A stretch of 64,000 nt of DNA, from contig NZ_CP156891.1 of assembly GCF_019249795.2 (NCBI RefSeq), positions 434,001 through 498,000 on the forward strand, in the 5' to 3' direction. The notes beneath the pieces are model-generated. The model was given only the letters and a program-made list of their open reading frames with translations, was not told the DNA's origin and searched no databases. The position numbers and the translations under genes are program-made. Of the stretch, positions 42,980 through 52,275 are shown in pieces. The stretch comes from Segatella copri. Its GTDB lineage: Bacteria; Bacteroidota; Bacteroidia; Bacteroidales; Bacteroidaceae. How positions within the stretch are numbered: position 1 is the stretch's first letter; each line of letters opens with the position of its first letter.

Positions 42980-42987
42980 CAAAGTTA
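42980..42987 (-). promoter_or_regulatory. -7 element for bamD-rpoZ-DUF4293
   Basis: TAACTTTG on the minus strand, 18 bp before the chosen bamD start. Confidence 0.6.
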
Positions 42988-43071
42988 CTCATAATTTACT
43001 TATTATCAAAAGAAAAGATACATTTTTTCGTAAAAAATTAATCTTTATAACGATTAATGGCGTTTTTTTTG

Positions 43072-43079
43072 TAATTTTG
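43072..43079 (+). promoter_or_regulatory. -7 element for uvrB
   Basis: TAATTTTG followed by GC, 40 bp before the uvrB start; the -33 box is weak. Confidence 0.6.
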
Positions 43080-43119
43080 CACCTTGAAACAGAACTTTTG
43101 AGAAGAAATCAGGAAGAAA

Positions 43120-45165
43120 ATGGATTTTAAGATTACATCAAAATATAAGCCAACTGGCGACCAGCCGCAAGCCATCAGGCAACTCACAGAGGGGGTGCTT
43201 GAAGGAGACCCTGCACAGGTGTTGTTGGGTGTAACCGGCTCGGGTAAAACCTTTACGGTGGCAAACGTGATTGCCAACGTGGGGAAGCCTACGCTCATCT
43301 TGAGCCACAACAAGACTCTTGCCGCCCAACTGTATCAGGAGATGAAGGGTTTCTTCCCTGAGAACGCTGTAGAATATTATGTTTCATACTACGACTATTA
43401 TCAGCCGGAAGCTTATCTGCCAACGACTGATACATATATAGAAAAAGACCTCGCCATCAATGATGAAATAGACAAGTTGCGACTCGGTGCTGTTTCTGCC
43501 CTTCTCTCGGGCAGAAAGGATGTCATCGTTGTCTCATCCGTATCGTGCATCTATGGTATGGGCGGACCTGTGGCGATGCAGGAGAACATCATCAAGATTC
43601 ATCGCGGGCAGCGACTCGACAGAAATGAATTTCTGAGGAAACTCGTTGATGCACTTTACGTTAGAAATGACATAGAACTGCAACGTGGCAACTTTAGAGT
43701 GAAAGGCGAAACGGTTGACATCTTTATGGCTTACAGCGATCATGTTTTGCGCGTAACATGGTGGGACGATGAGATTGACAGTATCGAAGAAGTGGATTCG
43801 CTCACTTATCACCGCCTTGCCTCGTTCGAAGATTACGAGATTTATCCAGCCAACCTTTTCGTAACAACAAAAGAACAGCAGGAAAGTGCCATTCGCAGAA
43901 TTCAGGACGACCTGGTTAAACAGGTAGAATTCTTCAAGAGTATTGGAGATGGAATCAAGGCACAGCGCATCAAGGAACGTGTAGAATATGATATGGAAAT
44001 GATCAAGGAATTGGGCCACTGTTCGGGCATCGAGAACTATTCCCGCTATTTTGATGGCAGACACGAAGGCGAACGCCCGTATTGCCTGCTCGATTTCTTC
44101 CCTAAAGATTTCCTGCTTGTGGTTGACGAGAGCCATGTGAGCATCCCGCAGATTGGAGCCATGTATGGAGGCGACCGGGCACGAAAGAAGAACCTGGTAG
44201 AATATGGTTTCCGCTTACCTGCTGCCTTCGATAACCGTCCGCTGAAATTCGAGGAATTTCACGATCTCATTCCGCAGGCCATCTACGTAAGTGCAACTCC
44301 GGCAGACTATGAATTGAGAGAAGCCGAAGGCGTGGTTGTAGAACAGTTGATTCGTCCTACAGGACTCCTGGACCCGGAAATCGAAGTCCGTCCAAGTGAG
44401 AATCAGATAGATGATCTTCTGGACGAAATATTAACAAGAACACACCGCAACGAGCGAGTTCTGATTACGACTCTTACAAAGCGCATGGCAGAAGAACTCA
44501 CCGAGTTCCTGCTCAACCACAACGTAAAGGCTGCCTATATCCACAGTGATGTGGCAACCTTAGACCGAGTAAAAATCATGAACGATCTCCGTGCAGGAGT
44601 ATACGATGTACTGGTGGGTGTCAACCTGTTACGTGAAGGACTCGACTTGCCGGAAGTTTCGCTCGTAGCTATTCTCGATGCAGACAAGGAAGGCTTCCTT
44701 CGCAGTCACCGTTCTCTGACCCAGACGGCAGGCCGTGCTGCCCGAAACGTGAACGGCAAGGTAATCATGTATGCAGACAACATCACAGACAGCATGCAGA
44801 AAACGATAGATGAAACTGCCCGCCGCCGAAGCATCCAGTTGAAATACAATGCCGACCATGGCATTACTCCAAAACAGATTGTGAAAGCAATAACCTCAGC
44901 TCTGCCTACTTGCAAGGAAGAAAAAGCAAAGATTGTTCCGATGGGAGCCGAGGGTTCTAAACCTCGCGTCTACGTGGAACCGGAAAGTGCAGCCTTCGTT
45001 GCCGACCCTATTGTTCGCAGTATGAGCAAGGAAGAATTGGAGAAGAGCATTGCCAATACTACGGCATTGATGAAGCAAGCTGCCAAAGACCTCGACTTCA
45101 TGCAAGCTGCCCAATATCGCGATGAAATCATCCGATTGCAGAAGGAATTGGAAGAAAAGGGATAA
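43120..45165 (+). CDS. uvrB: excinuclease ABC subunit B
   Basis: 681 residues, full length. The DNA-damage helicase of nucleotide excision repair. Walker A is VLLGVTGSGKTFTVANVIAN; the beta-hairpin region is YYVSYYDYYQPEAYLPTTDT; helicase motifs include LVVDESHVSIPQI, and motif VI reads HRSLTQTAGRAARNVNGKVI. The C-terminal UVR domain (TALMKQAAKDLDFMQAAQYR) contacts UvrC. It is a single-gene unit with its own terminator. Confidence 0.98.
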   Translation: MDFKITSKYKPTGDQPQAIRQLTEGVLEGDPAQVLLGVTGSGKTFTVANVIANVGKPTLILSHNKTLAAQLYQEMKGFFPENAVEYYVSYYDYYQPEAYLPTTDTYIEKDLAINDEIDKLRLGAVSALLSGRKDVIVVSSVSCIYGMGGPVAMQENIIKIHRGQRLDRNEFLRKLVDALYVRNDIELQRGNFRVKGETVDIFMAYSDHVLRVTWWDDEIDSIEEVDSLTYHRLASFEDYEIYPANLFVTTKEQQESAIRRIQDDLVKQVEFFKSIGDGIKAQRIKERVEYDMEMIKELGHCSGIENYSRYFDGRHEGERPYCLLDFFPKDFLLVVDESHVSIPQIGAMYGGDRARKKNLVEYGFRLPAAFDNRPLKFEEFHDLIPQAIYVSATPADYELREAEGVVVEQLIRPTGLLDPEIEVRPSENQIDDLLDEILTRTHRNERVLITTLTKRMAEELTEFLLNHNVKAAYIHSDVATLDRVKIMNDLRAGVYDVLVGVNLLREGLDLPEVSLVAILDADKEGFLRSHRSLTQTAGRAARNVNGKVIMYADNITDSMQKTIDETARRRSIQLKYNADHGITPKQIVKAITSALPTCKEEKAKIVPMGAEGSKPRVYVEPESAAFVADPIVRSMSKEELEKSIANTTALMKQAAKDLDFMQAAQYRDEIIRLQKELEEKG

Positions 45166-45181
45166 ATTCAAAAGAAATAAC

Positions 45182-45232
45182 CATCAAAAAGAGGGTGTAT
45201 CATAAATTAATGATCCACCCTCTTTTTGATGG
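45182..45232 (+). terminator. terminator after uvrB
   Basis: CATCAAAAAGAGGGTG pairs with CACCCTCTTTTTGATG across an AT-rich loop; U-rich on both strands, so probably bidirectional. Confidence 0.88.
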
Positions 45233-45315
45233 AATATTACTGTATATTATCCAGTCTTATAACACACCCTCTTTTTATTTACCCTGCAGTTATTCATCTG
45301 TCTGTCAGCTATCTG

Positions 45316-45903
45316 CTATTCAAATGACAGCTTTTTCAGACGGGAACGTAACTGCTCAGCCTCGCTCTTTCTGATAGAAAGTTTGATGCTGCAAGTATTA
45401 TCGAAAGTCTGATCCAGGATACGCGGATTCATATCTTTGACTATCCTCATCACATCATTCATCATCGGATAAGTAAAATCATAGGTTACTATTTCCTCTA
45501 TCTGTTGCGTTACCTCCTCACAATGAGCCAAAGCATCAATGGCAGCTTCACGATAAGCAACAATGAGTCCGCTGGTTCCCAATTTCACTCCTCCGAAATA
45601 TCGGATGACGACAATTAAAATATCCGTCAATTCTGATTTCGTGATTTGGCCAAGGATTGGTTTTCCTGCCGTAGAAGAAGGTTCGCCATCATCATTGGCA
45701 CGGAACTCTGTCCGTTCAGGACCTAGCATATATGCATAACAACAATGTCGGGCATCGTAATATTTCTTACGGTACCCGGCAACAATTTCCTTCACCTCGT
45801 CAACAGTTGTAACATGGTGAGCAAAGGCGAGAAACTTACTCCTTTTCTCGGTGTAATATCCCTCGCCTATCGTATCTGATATAGTCTTAAATTCGTCTAT
45901 CAT
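45316..45903 (-). CDS. YigZ/IMPACT family protein
   Basis: 195 residues. The N-terminal UPF0029/Impact domain reads GYYTEKRSKFLAFAHHVTTV, ARHCCYAYMLGPERTEFRAN, DDGEPSSTAGKPILGQITKS, DILIVVIRYFGGVKLGTSGL. A ferredoxin-like C-terminal domain (DUF1949) follows. Bacterial YigZ may act on proteins or translation, but its activity is not settled. It overlaps the DUF1015 stop by one base, so the two are translationally coupled. Confidence 0.9.
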   Translation of the reverse strand: MIDEFKTISDTIGEGYYTEKRSKFLAFAHHVTTVDEVKEIVAGYRKKYYDARHCCYAYMLGPERTEFRANDDGEPSSTAGKPILGQITKSELTDILIVVIRYFGGVKLGTSGLIVAYREAAIDALAHCEEVTQQIEEIVTYDFTYPMMNDVMRIVKDMNPRILDQTFDNTCSIKLSIRKSEAEQLRSRLKKLSFE

Positions 45904-47237
45904 TAATCCAACTTGTGAATAATCAAACCGCTACGCAACTTAGGTTCAAACCAAGTTGCCTTAGGTGGCATAATCTTACCACTATCAGCGATGTCCATAA
46001 TCTGCTGCATAGAAACCGGATGCAAAGCAAGTGCCATCTTCATCTCGCCGCTATCCACACGACGTTTCAACTCACCGAGACCGCGAAGACCGCCCACAAA
46101 ATCGATGCGCTTATCAGAACGCAAATCCTTGATACCCAGAATTTCATCAAGAATCAGGCGAGATGAAATATCCACATCAAGCACGCCGATTGGATCAGCA
46201 TCATCATAGGTTCCCGGCTTGGCAAACAAACCGTACCATTTACCATCCAAATACAGGAGGAAAGAATGGAGAGCTGCTGGTTTCAGAATATCCAAGCCAA
46301 ACTGGCTGATAGCATCATCAATAGCCATCTTTTCATAGCAAGGAATGCCCTCTTCATCACCAGATACATTCACATTGATTGCATCAATATCTATCACCTC
46401 GAAATTCTTTGTCAAAGCATCGAGGAACTGATCAGAAGTCAGACCGTTCAAATCCTTCACAACTCGGTTATAATCGAGAATGGTAAGCTGACTTGCCTGG
46501 AAACAAACTGCCATAAAGTAGTTATATTCCTCCTTACCTGTATGATTAGGATTCTGCTTAGCTTTTTCTGCACCTACCAGAGCTGCTGCTGCAGAACGGT
46601 GATGACCGTCAGCAATATAAAGGCTAGGCATCTTGGCAAATTCCGCTGTAATTGTGGCAATATCCTGATCATCGCTTACAACCCAGAACTGATGACGGAA
46701 ACCATCAATTGGAGCAATGAAATCATATTCCGGTGTTGTTGCAGCATAACGCATCAGAAGTTCGTTAAGCACCTCATTATCAGGATAAGCGAAGAATACT
46801 GGTTCGATATTGGCATTGCATACACGCACATGCTTCATACGGTCTTCTTCCTTATCGCGGCGTGTCAGCTCATGTTTCTTGATGACACCCGTCATATAGT
46901 CGTTTACATACGCACCTACAACAAGACCATACTGAGTCTTGCCAGTCATAGTCTGTGCATAGATATAATACTGTTCCTTATCATCCTGTTTTAACCAGCC
47001 ATTCTCCTGGAACTTTCTGAAGTTCTCTGCAGCGCTTTCATAAACGCGAGGATCGTACTCAGAAGTACCAGGTTCGAAATTGATTTCAGGTTTAATAATA
47101 TGATAAAGGCTCTTCTCGTTATCGCCTGCCTCGGCACGTGCTTCCTCAGAATTGAGAACATCGTAAGGACGAGACTCAATTTGCTCAACGAGATTTTTAG
47201 GAGGTCTTACTCCCTTAAAAGGTTTTACTATTGCCAT
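45903..47237 (-). CDS. DUF1015 protein of the serine operon
   Basis: 444 residues, typical DUF1015: IVKPFKGVRPPKNLVEQIES, RPYDVLNSEEARAEAGDNEK at the start, QEYYIYAQTMTGKTQYGLVV-like region in the middle, SLYIADGHHRSAAAALVGAE, and the C-terminal LALHPVSMQQIMDIADSGKI, MPPKATWFEPKLRSGLIIHK. It follows serA by about 100 bp and precedes YigZ with a one-base overlap. The link to serC and serA is seen widely in Bacteroidetes and suggests a role in serine metabolism, which is inferred from context. Confidence 0.88.
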   Translation of the reverse strand: MAIVKPFKGVRPPKNLVEQIESRPYDVLNSEEARAEAGDNEKSLYHIIKPEINFEPGTSEYDPRVYESAAENFRKFQENGWLKQDDKEQYYIYAQTMTGKTQYGLVVGAYVNDYMTGVIKKHELTRRDKEEDRMKHVRVCNANIEPVFFAYPDNEVLNELLMRYAATTPEYDFIAPIDGFRHQFWVVSDDQDIATITAEFAKMPSLYIADGHHRSAAAALVGAEKAKQNPNHTGKEEYNYFMAVCFQASQLTILDYNRVVKDLNGLTSDQFLDALTKNFEVIDIDAINVNVSGDEEGIPCYEKMAIDDAISQFGLDILKPAALHSFLLYLDGKWYGLFAKPGTYDDADPIGVLDVDISSRLILDEILGIKDLRSDKRIDFVGGLRGLGELKRRVDSGEMKMALALHPVSMQQIMDIADSGKIMPPKATWFEPKLRSGLIIHKLD

Positions 47238-47341
47238 AATATTTCGTTTAAATTGACTAGTTTAATAAAAACATGAAAAGCCCATCAAGAGTGCTTCTGT
47301 GAAAAAGCACCCTTCATGAGCTATATGTATGGGAAGAATAA

Positions 47342-48259
47342 TTACTTATTTACCTGGAACTTAGTGCATCCATCCTTAAAGAACGCATTAATCTGCTTAG
47401 CTGCAGCAATACCGGCATTGATATTTGCTTCTGCAGTCTGTGCACCCATCTTCTTAGGAGTTGAGAAGTATCGACCCTCGAACTTGGCAAAGTCTGCATC
47501 AGCATCAGGCTTGATATCAGTGATGAACTTCAAGTCCTCACGCTCAGCAAGAAGTTTCAGGAGCTCAGGCTCATTGATAACCTCCTTACGCGCTGTATTG
47601 ATGAGGATGCCACCCTTAGGCAACTGGTTTACAGTCTTGTAATCAATGCTCTTGATAGTCTCTGGAGTAGCAGGGATATGAAGAGAAACGATGTCACAAG
47701 TCTGGAACAACTCATCCTGTGACTTTACAGCATACACACCGGCAGCCTCGATAACATCAGCTGGGCAGAATGCATCGTAAGCAGCTACTTCCATGCCAAA
47801 TCCCTTGGCGATGCGAGCCACATTTCGACCAACATTACCGAAAGCAAGAATACCCAGTTTCTTACCCTTCAACTCACTGCCAGCCTTGCCGTTGTAGAAA
47901 TTACGTACAGTAAAGACCAACAAGCCGAATACCAATTCAGCTACTGCATTAGAGTTCTGACCAGGAGTATTCTCAGCCACTACATTAAGAGCAGTAGCAG
48001 CAGCAAGGTCGATGTTATCATAACCTGCACCGGCACGAACGATAATCTTCAGGTTCTTTGCTGCATCGAGCACCTCGGCATCAGCCTTGTCAGAGCGGAT
48101 AATCATCGCGTCCACATCCTTCACTGCATCGAGAAGCTGAGCCTTCTCTGTATATTTTTCGAGCAGCACCAATTCGTTGCCTGCTCCCTCTATTTCTTTC
48201 TTAATGCCTTCCACAGCAGCCGCTGCGAATGGCTTTTCTGTTGCAACTAATACTTTCAT
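47342..48259 (-). CDS. serA: D-3-phosphoglycerate dehydrogenase, Lys-type
   Basis: 305 residues, the short form without an ACT or ASB domain. It oxidises 3-phosphoglycerate to phosphohydroxypyruvate. Substrate-binding Arg sits in IIVRAGAGYDNID, and the Rossmann motif is GILAFGNVGRNVARIAKGFG. Where most family members have the catalytic His in a TPHLG motif, this protein has FSTPKKMGAQT with Lys 269/270, a replacement known from a small Bacteroides/Entamoeba-type clade. It follows serC by 13 bp and belongs to the same unit. Confidence 0.92.
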   Translation of the reverse strand: MKVLVATEKPFAAAAVEGIKKEIEGAGNELVLLEKYTEKAQLLDAVKDVDAMIIRSDKADAEVLDAAKNLKIIVRAGAGYDNIDLAAATALNVVAENTPGQNSNAVAELVFGLLVFTVRNFYNGKAGSELKGKKLGILAFGNVGRNVARIAKGFGMEVAAYDAFCPADVIEAAGVYAVKSQDELFQTCDIVSLHIPATPETIKSIDYKTVNQLPKGGILINTARKEVINEPELLKLLAEREDLKFITDIKPDADADFAKFEGRYFSTPKKMGAQTAEANINAGIAAAKQINAFFKDGCTKFQVNK

Positions 48260-48272
48260 ACAAATTCAAAAA

Positions 48273-49343
48273 TTAATGTTGTGCTTCAAAATCCTGCATG
48301 GCCTTGACGAGTGCCTGAACACCCTCCATAGTCTGTGCATTGTAGCAACTGGCACGGAAACCACCCACTGAGCGGTGACCCTTGATACCTACCATGCCAC
48401 GCTCTGTAGCGAAGTCGAGGAATGGCTTCTCCAACTCCTTGTACTCATCGTTCATCACGAAGCAGATGTTCATCAAAGAACGGGATGCTTCTTCAACAGT
48501 ACCCTTGAAGAGTTTGTTGCGGTCGATTTCAGCATAAAGAACTTCAGCACGTTCGTGAGCTCGCTTGTCAGCAGCCTCAACACCACCATTAGCCTTCAAC
48601 CAGCGGAGATTCTCCATCAAGGTATAGATAGGAACAACAGGAGGAGTATTGAACATACTGCCCTTCTCAACGTGAGTACGATAATCGAGCATTGTAGGAA
48701 GCTCGCGAGGAGCCTTGCCGAGCATATCATCCTTTACGATGATAACGGTAACACCTGCCATAGAAAGATTCTTCTGAGCACCTGCATAGATGGCAGTATA
48801 CTTAGAAACATCTACTGGACGGCTCATGATATCTGAAGACATATCAGAAATCAATGGTACGTTTACGTCTGGATCTACACGGAGTTCGGTACCATATATT
48901 GTATTGTTGCTTGTCAAATGCAAGTAATCACAATCGGCTGGTACAGTGTTAGGAACCTGTGGATAGAAAGTGAAATTGGCGTCGGACGATGATGCGATCT
49001 CCACGACCTCACCAAAATGCTTTGCCTCTTTCATTGCCTTCTTAGCCCAAGTGCCAGAATTAATGTAGGCAGCCTTCTTGATGAGGAAGTTTGCTGGAAT
49101 CTGCATAAACTGCAATGACGCACCACCACCAAGGAAGATTACGGAATAACCCTCAGGAATGTCAAGAAGCTCCTTGAATAAGGAGACTGCCTCATCAACT
49201 ACTGGCTGGAAATCCTTAGCACGGTGGCTGATTTCCATCAATGAAAGACCTGAACCATTAAAATCCAAAATCTGCTTTGCTGTGCTCTCAATCACTTCGC
49301 GTGGAAGCATTGATGGACCTGCGTTAAAATTGTACTTCTTCAT
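48273..49343 (-). CDS. serC: phosphoserine aminotransferase
   Basis: 356 residues, complete. [20 protein letters not shown] is the family start, the PLP Lys lies in [18 protein letters not shown], and [20 protein letters not shown] is the C-terminal signature. It converts phosphohydroxypyruvate to phosphoserine. It is the first gene of serC-serA-DUF1015-YigZ, behind a near-consensus promoter. Confidence 0.98.
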   Translation of the reverse strand: MKKYNFNAGPSMLPREVIESTAKQILDFNGSGLSLMEISHRAKDFQPVVDEAVSLFKELLDIPEGYSVIFLGGGASLQFMQIPANFLIKKAAYINSGTWAKKAMKEAKHFGEVVEIASSSDANFTFYPQVPNTVPADCDYLHLTSNNTIYGTELRVDPDVNVPLISDMSSDIMSRPVDVSKYTAIYAGAQKNLSMAGVTVIIVKDDMLGKAPRELPTMLDYRTHVEKGSMFNTPPVVPIYTLMENLRWLKANGGVEAADKRAHERAEVLYAEIDRNKLFKGTVEEASRSLMNICFVMNDEYKELEKPFLDFATERGMVGIKGHRSVGGFRASCYNAQTMEGVQALVKAMQDFEAQH

Positions 49344-49455
49344 CTTTGTATAATTATTTAAGTTTTATACGATATAATCCTGTTAGCAGGAAAAATTAGT
49401 GCACAATACATCCATATAGGATACATAGTAAACCTTCGGATTGTATTTACGACTG

Positions 49456-49487
49456 CGAAATTACACTTTTTATTTGAAACTACCAAA
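49456..49487 (-). promoter_or_regulatory. serC promoter
   Basis: On the minus strand TTTG (49487-49484) and TAATTTCG (49463-49456, one mismatch), spaced 20 bp. The rest of the 286-bp gap 49344-49629 shows no gene. Confidence 0.7.
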
Positions 49488-49629
49488 CTTTTCTGCACAT
49501 TTTTAGCGTTTTGAGCAGATTTCTTTCATTTTGTTAGTCATTTTAGTATAATAACTGCATATTTATGTCTATTTTTACATTTATTATACATTAGCAAGCA
49601 ACAGAGAAAAGATAATAGCAGTTTGTCAA

Positions 49630-50949
49630 CTACCTTACCTCTTCCACTATCGTTTTGACGCCTTTTATCTTTTCGCCCTTTACATTATTCAGTACGCTGC
49701 GCAACTTCGTTCGGGAAATGGCAGCATAAGCATAACGGTCATTAACATCAATCTTTCCGATTTCAGCCGACTGCAGCCCACCCTTCTTGCAAAGGAAGCC
49801 TAAAATGTCACCCTTGCTGATTTTATCCTTCTTGCCTTTACCTATATATATAGTAGCCATCTTAGGTTTGGCTGGCGCAGGAAGCTGATCAGCAGCAGGC
49901 ATCTCGTAATCCTCAATTTCAGCATCCACATATTCCGGAATATGCTCTTCAGGACCTAACAGGAAGAAAGCCTTTCCCTGGGCTTCCCATCTTGCCGTAC
50001 GTCCTACACGATGAATATAACCATCTTCGCTCTCCGGCATGTGATAATGGATGATATTATCTATATCTGGAATATCAAGTCCGCGCGAAGCCAGATCCGT
50101 ACTCACCAGGATATTGGCACTTCCGTTGCTAAAACGATAGAGAGAAGCCTCACGTTCCTTCTGTTCCAATCCACCATGGAAAAAAGAGGTTGAAAATCCC
50201 TGCTCCACCAGATATTTATTGGTGCGCTCCACACTGTCGCGATAATTGAGGAATACAATGGTACTCTGATCGCCTAAACTGCGTAGCAAAAGTGACAGAC
50301 TCTCTAATTTATCTTTTACCGGACTAACCACCTTATATATATGTACACGGTCAGGAACCTGATCTTCATCCACACGGTAATCTATCTTTTCTACCCTACC
50401 CATGTGTACGAAATGAGGAATCTCCTCTGCCTCGGTAGCAGAAAGCAGGAAATGTCGACGCAAGCCAGGCAAAGACTTGATCAGTCGGCTCATTTCGTCC
50501 TGGAAACCCATCTCCAGACACTTGTCAAACTCATCAATAATCAGGTATTTGATGTGATATGGAGAAAGATTTCCCTTATCCAGATGATCATTGAGGCGAC
50601 CTGGAGTTCCAAATACAATCTGAGGACGAACCTGTTTCATCACGCGATGCTCATCCATCGTAGCACGACCACCATAGCAAGCCATCGCACGCAAACCGCT
50701 GCCCATATTCTTCAATACGTTAGCCGACTGCAAAGCGAGTTCCCGACCAGGAGTTACCACCACCGCCTGTGCCTCGTCATCAGTAGCATCTATAAGTTGG
50801 GTAAGAGGCAAAAGATAAGCCAGTGTCTTGCCACTACCTGTTGGCGAAAGTATCACCACATCCTTGTTCCCGTGCAAGATTGCCTGCATGGAATCCTGCT
50901 GCATATCATTGAGCTCAATGCCCAGTTTATCTAAAATTCTGTCTATCAT
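49630..50949 (-). CDS. DEAD-box RNA helicase with DbpA-type RNA-binding domain
   Basis: 439 residues. Motifs: SPTGSGKT (I), VTPGRELALQ (Ia), GTPGRLNDHL (Ib), LIIDEFDKCLE (II, DEFD instead of DEAD), LLSATEAEEI (III), VSTDLASRGLDIPDI (V) and HRVGRTARWE (VI). The C-terminal ~75 residues (ATIYIGKGKKDKISKGDILG, IDVNDRYAYAAISRTKLRSV) resemble the DbpA RNA-binding domain that recognises 23S rRNA hairpin 92. A ribosome-assembly role is therefore likely. It is the most downstream gene of a minus-strand stretch. Confidence 0.9.
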   Translation of the reverse strand: MIDRILDKLGIELNDMQQDSMQAILHGNKDVVILSPTGSGKTLAYLLPLTQLIDATDDEAQAVVVTPGRELALQSANVLKNMGSGLRAMACYGGRATMDEHRVMKQVRPQIVFGTPGRLNDHLDKGNLSPYHIKYLIIDEFDKCLEMGFQDEMSRLIKSLPGLRRHFLLSATEAEEIPHFVHMGRVEKIDYRVDEDQVPDRVHIYKVVSPVKDKLESLSLLLRSLGDQSTIVFLNYRDSVERTNKYLVEQGFSTSFFHGGLEQKEREASLYRFSNGSANILVSTDLASRGLDIPDIDNIIHYHMPESEDGYIHRVGRTARWEAQGKAFFLLGPEEHIPEYVDAEIEDYEMPAADQLPAPAKPKMATIYIGKGKKDKISKGDILGFLCKKGGLQSAEIGKIDVNDRYAYAAISRTKLRSVLNNVKGEKIKGVKTIVEEVR

Positions 50950-51025
50950 AAATTTCTAATAATCAATTTCAATAGAGAAGTCTTCTTTTCAAGAGAAGTT
51001 TTCATAAATTCCTCATCATGAGGCA

Positions 51026-52252
51026 TTATTTCTTTTTCTGATTGAGCAGTTTGTCTATCTCATCAAACTCCTTACCCATGTTCAGGTTCAGATAGATGGT
51101 ATATAGCGGCAAAGCCCACTGCTCCTGCATATCAGGCGCCATCGTTCTGTACTTCTGCAGATAAGGCATCGCACTCTTGTAAAGTCCGTCTATCTCCTGA
51201 TGAGTTTTGCGAGATTGCTGCGAATTCTTATCCATTTCAACAGCCTGATTGAAATAAGCCAAACCTATATTATAATAAGCACCAGCCAAAGAATCGTTCA
51301 CGGCAAGTGCCTTTTTGCTCACTTCGATGCATTGCTTGAAATCACCCATATTCAGGAGAACGGTTCCCTTGGTAAAGAGATAGATATCATTGTCGGGAGC
51401 TATCGCCAGCGCCTTATCTGCTACGGCGAGTGCAGAATCGAGTTGGTTTTCCTGCGAATAATACTCTACCAGACGCGGGAAGAAGAACGGGAATTTCGGA
51501 TCCCGTTCAAAACCTTCCTTCAAGGTAGAGAGATAGCGCGGTGTATCCTTCTCCAGTTTGTAAGTCTCAGCCAGATACTGTAACATATAGTTATAATGAG
51601 CCGTATCTTTCAGCGCCTCATAAGAATGATGAAGCGTAGCTTTGGTATCTTTCATCTTATATCCGGCATATACAGCCCAATAAGCTGCCGAAGAAAGATA
51701 TTTGTCTTTCTGGGCATACTTATAAGATTGGAACATCGGTGCAGTACTGCACTCTATGTACTGGTCAAAGAACTGATAAGCCTCCTTGTATTTCTGTTTC
51801 CTGATAAACCAGGTTCCTCCGTTATAGAGATTCGGACGTATCCTGTTCAAATATTCAGAATGAGACTTGCGGAAATCAAACTCACATTTTCCTTTTTTGT
51901 TAGGAATCATCTCAACGGAATCAAGTCCTTGGGCTATAACGAAGAGCTGTCGGGTTGCATTGAAGAGCTGGGCTGTATCATACGCCTGTTTGAGGTAGAG
52001 TTTCTCATTACCCTGTTCATACTGCTTCTTCACAGCATCAAAGAGAATATTCCAAATTTTCTTGTTATTCCGGTTGGCAGAATCCGTCAGGAGTTTGCGC
52101 ATACTGGATTCGGCCTTCGCCAAATCCTTGCCAGCCTTTACCAGATCTTTGGCTGCAGAAATCTCCTTCTTCTGTGCCTGCAACCCTAATGGCGCCAACA
52201 GAAGAAAAGCTATCTGTAAAACCCATAAGTTTCTGTATATCTGTATTTTCAT
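51026..52252 (-). CDS. TPR-repeat protein, exported
   Basis: 408 residues with an N-terminal signal peptide (RNLWVLQIAFLLLAPLGLQA, cleavage after AQ). The rest is alpha-helical TPR repeats, for example SALAVADKALAIAPDNDIYL, LLNMGDFKQCIEVSKKALAV and SLAGAYYNIGLAYFNQAVEM. Periplasmic scaffold of unknown partner. It follows the next-listed membrane protein by 23 bp on the same strand and is probably cotranscribed with it. Confidence 0.75.
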   Translation of the reverse strand: MKIQIYRNLWVLQIAFLLLAPLGLQAQKKEISAAKDLVKAGKDLAKAESSMRKLLTDSANRNNKKIWNILFDAVKKQYEQGNEKLYLKQAYDTAQLFNATRQLFVIAQGLDSVEMIPNKKGKCEFDFRKSHSEYLNRIRPNLYNGGTWFIRKQKYKEAYQFFDQYIECSTAPMFQSYKYAQKDKYLSSAAYWAVYAGYKMKDTKATLHHSYEALKDTAHYNYMLQYLAETYKLEKDTPRYLSTLKEGFERDPKFPFFFPRLVEYYSQENQLDSALAVADKALAIAPDNDIYLFTKGTVLLNMGDFKQCIEVSKKALAVNDSLAGAYYNIGLAYFNQAVEMDKNSQQSRKTHQEIDGLYKSAMPYLQKYRTMAPDMQEQWALPLYTIYLNLNMGKEFDEIDKLLNQKKK

Positions 52253-52275
52253 ATTAATCTCCTAAATTAAAACTT

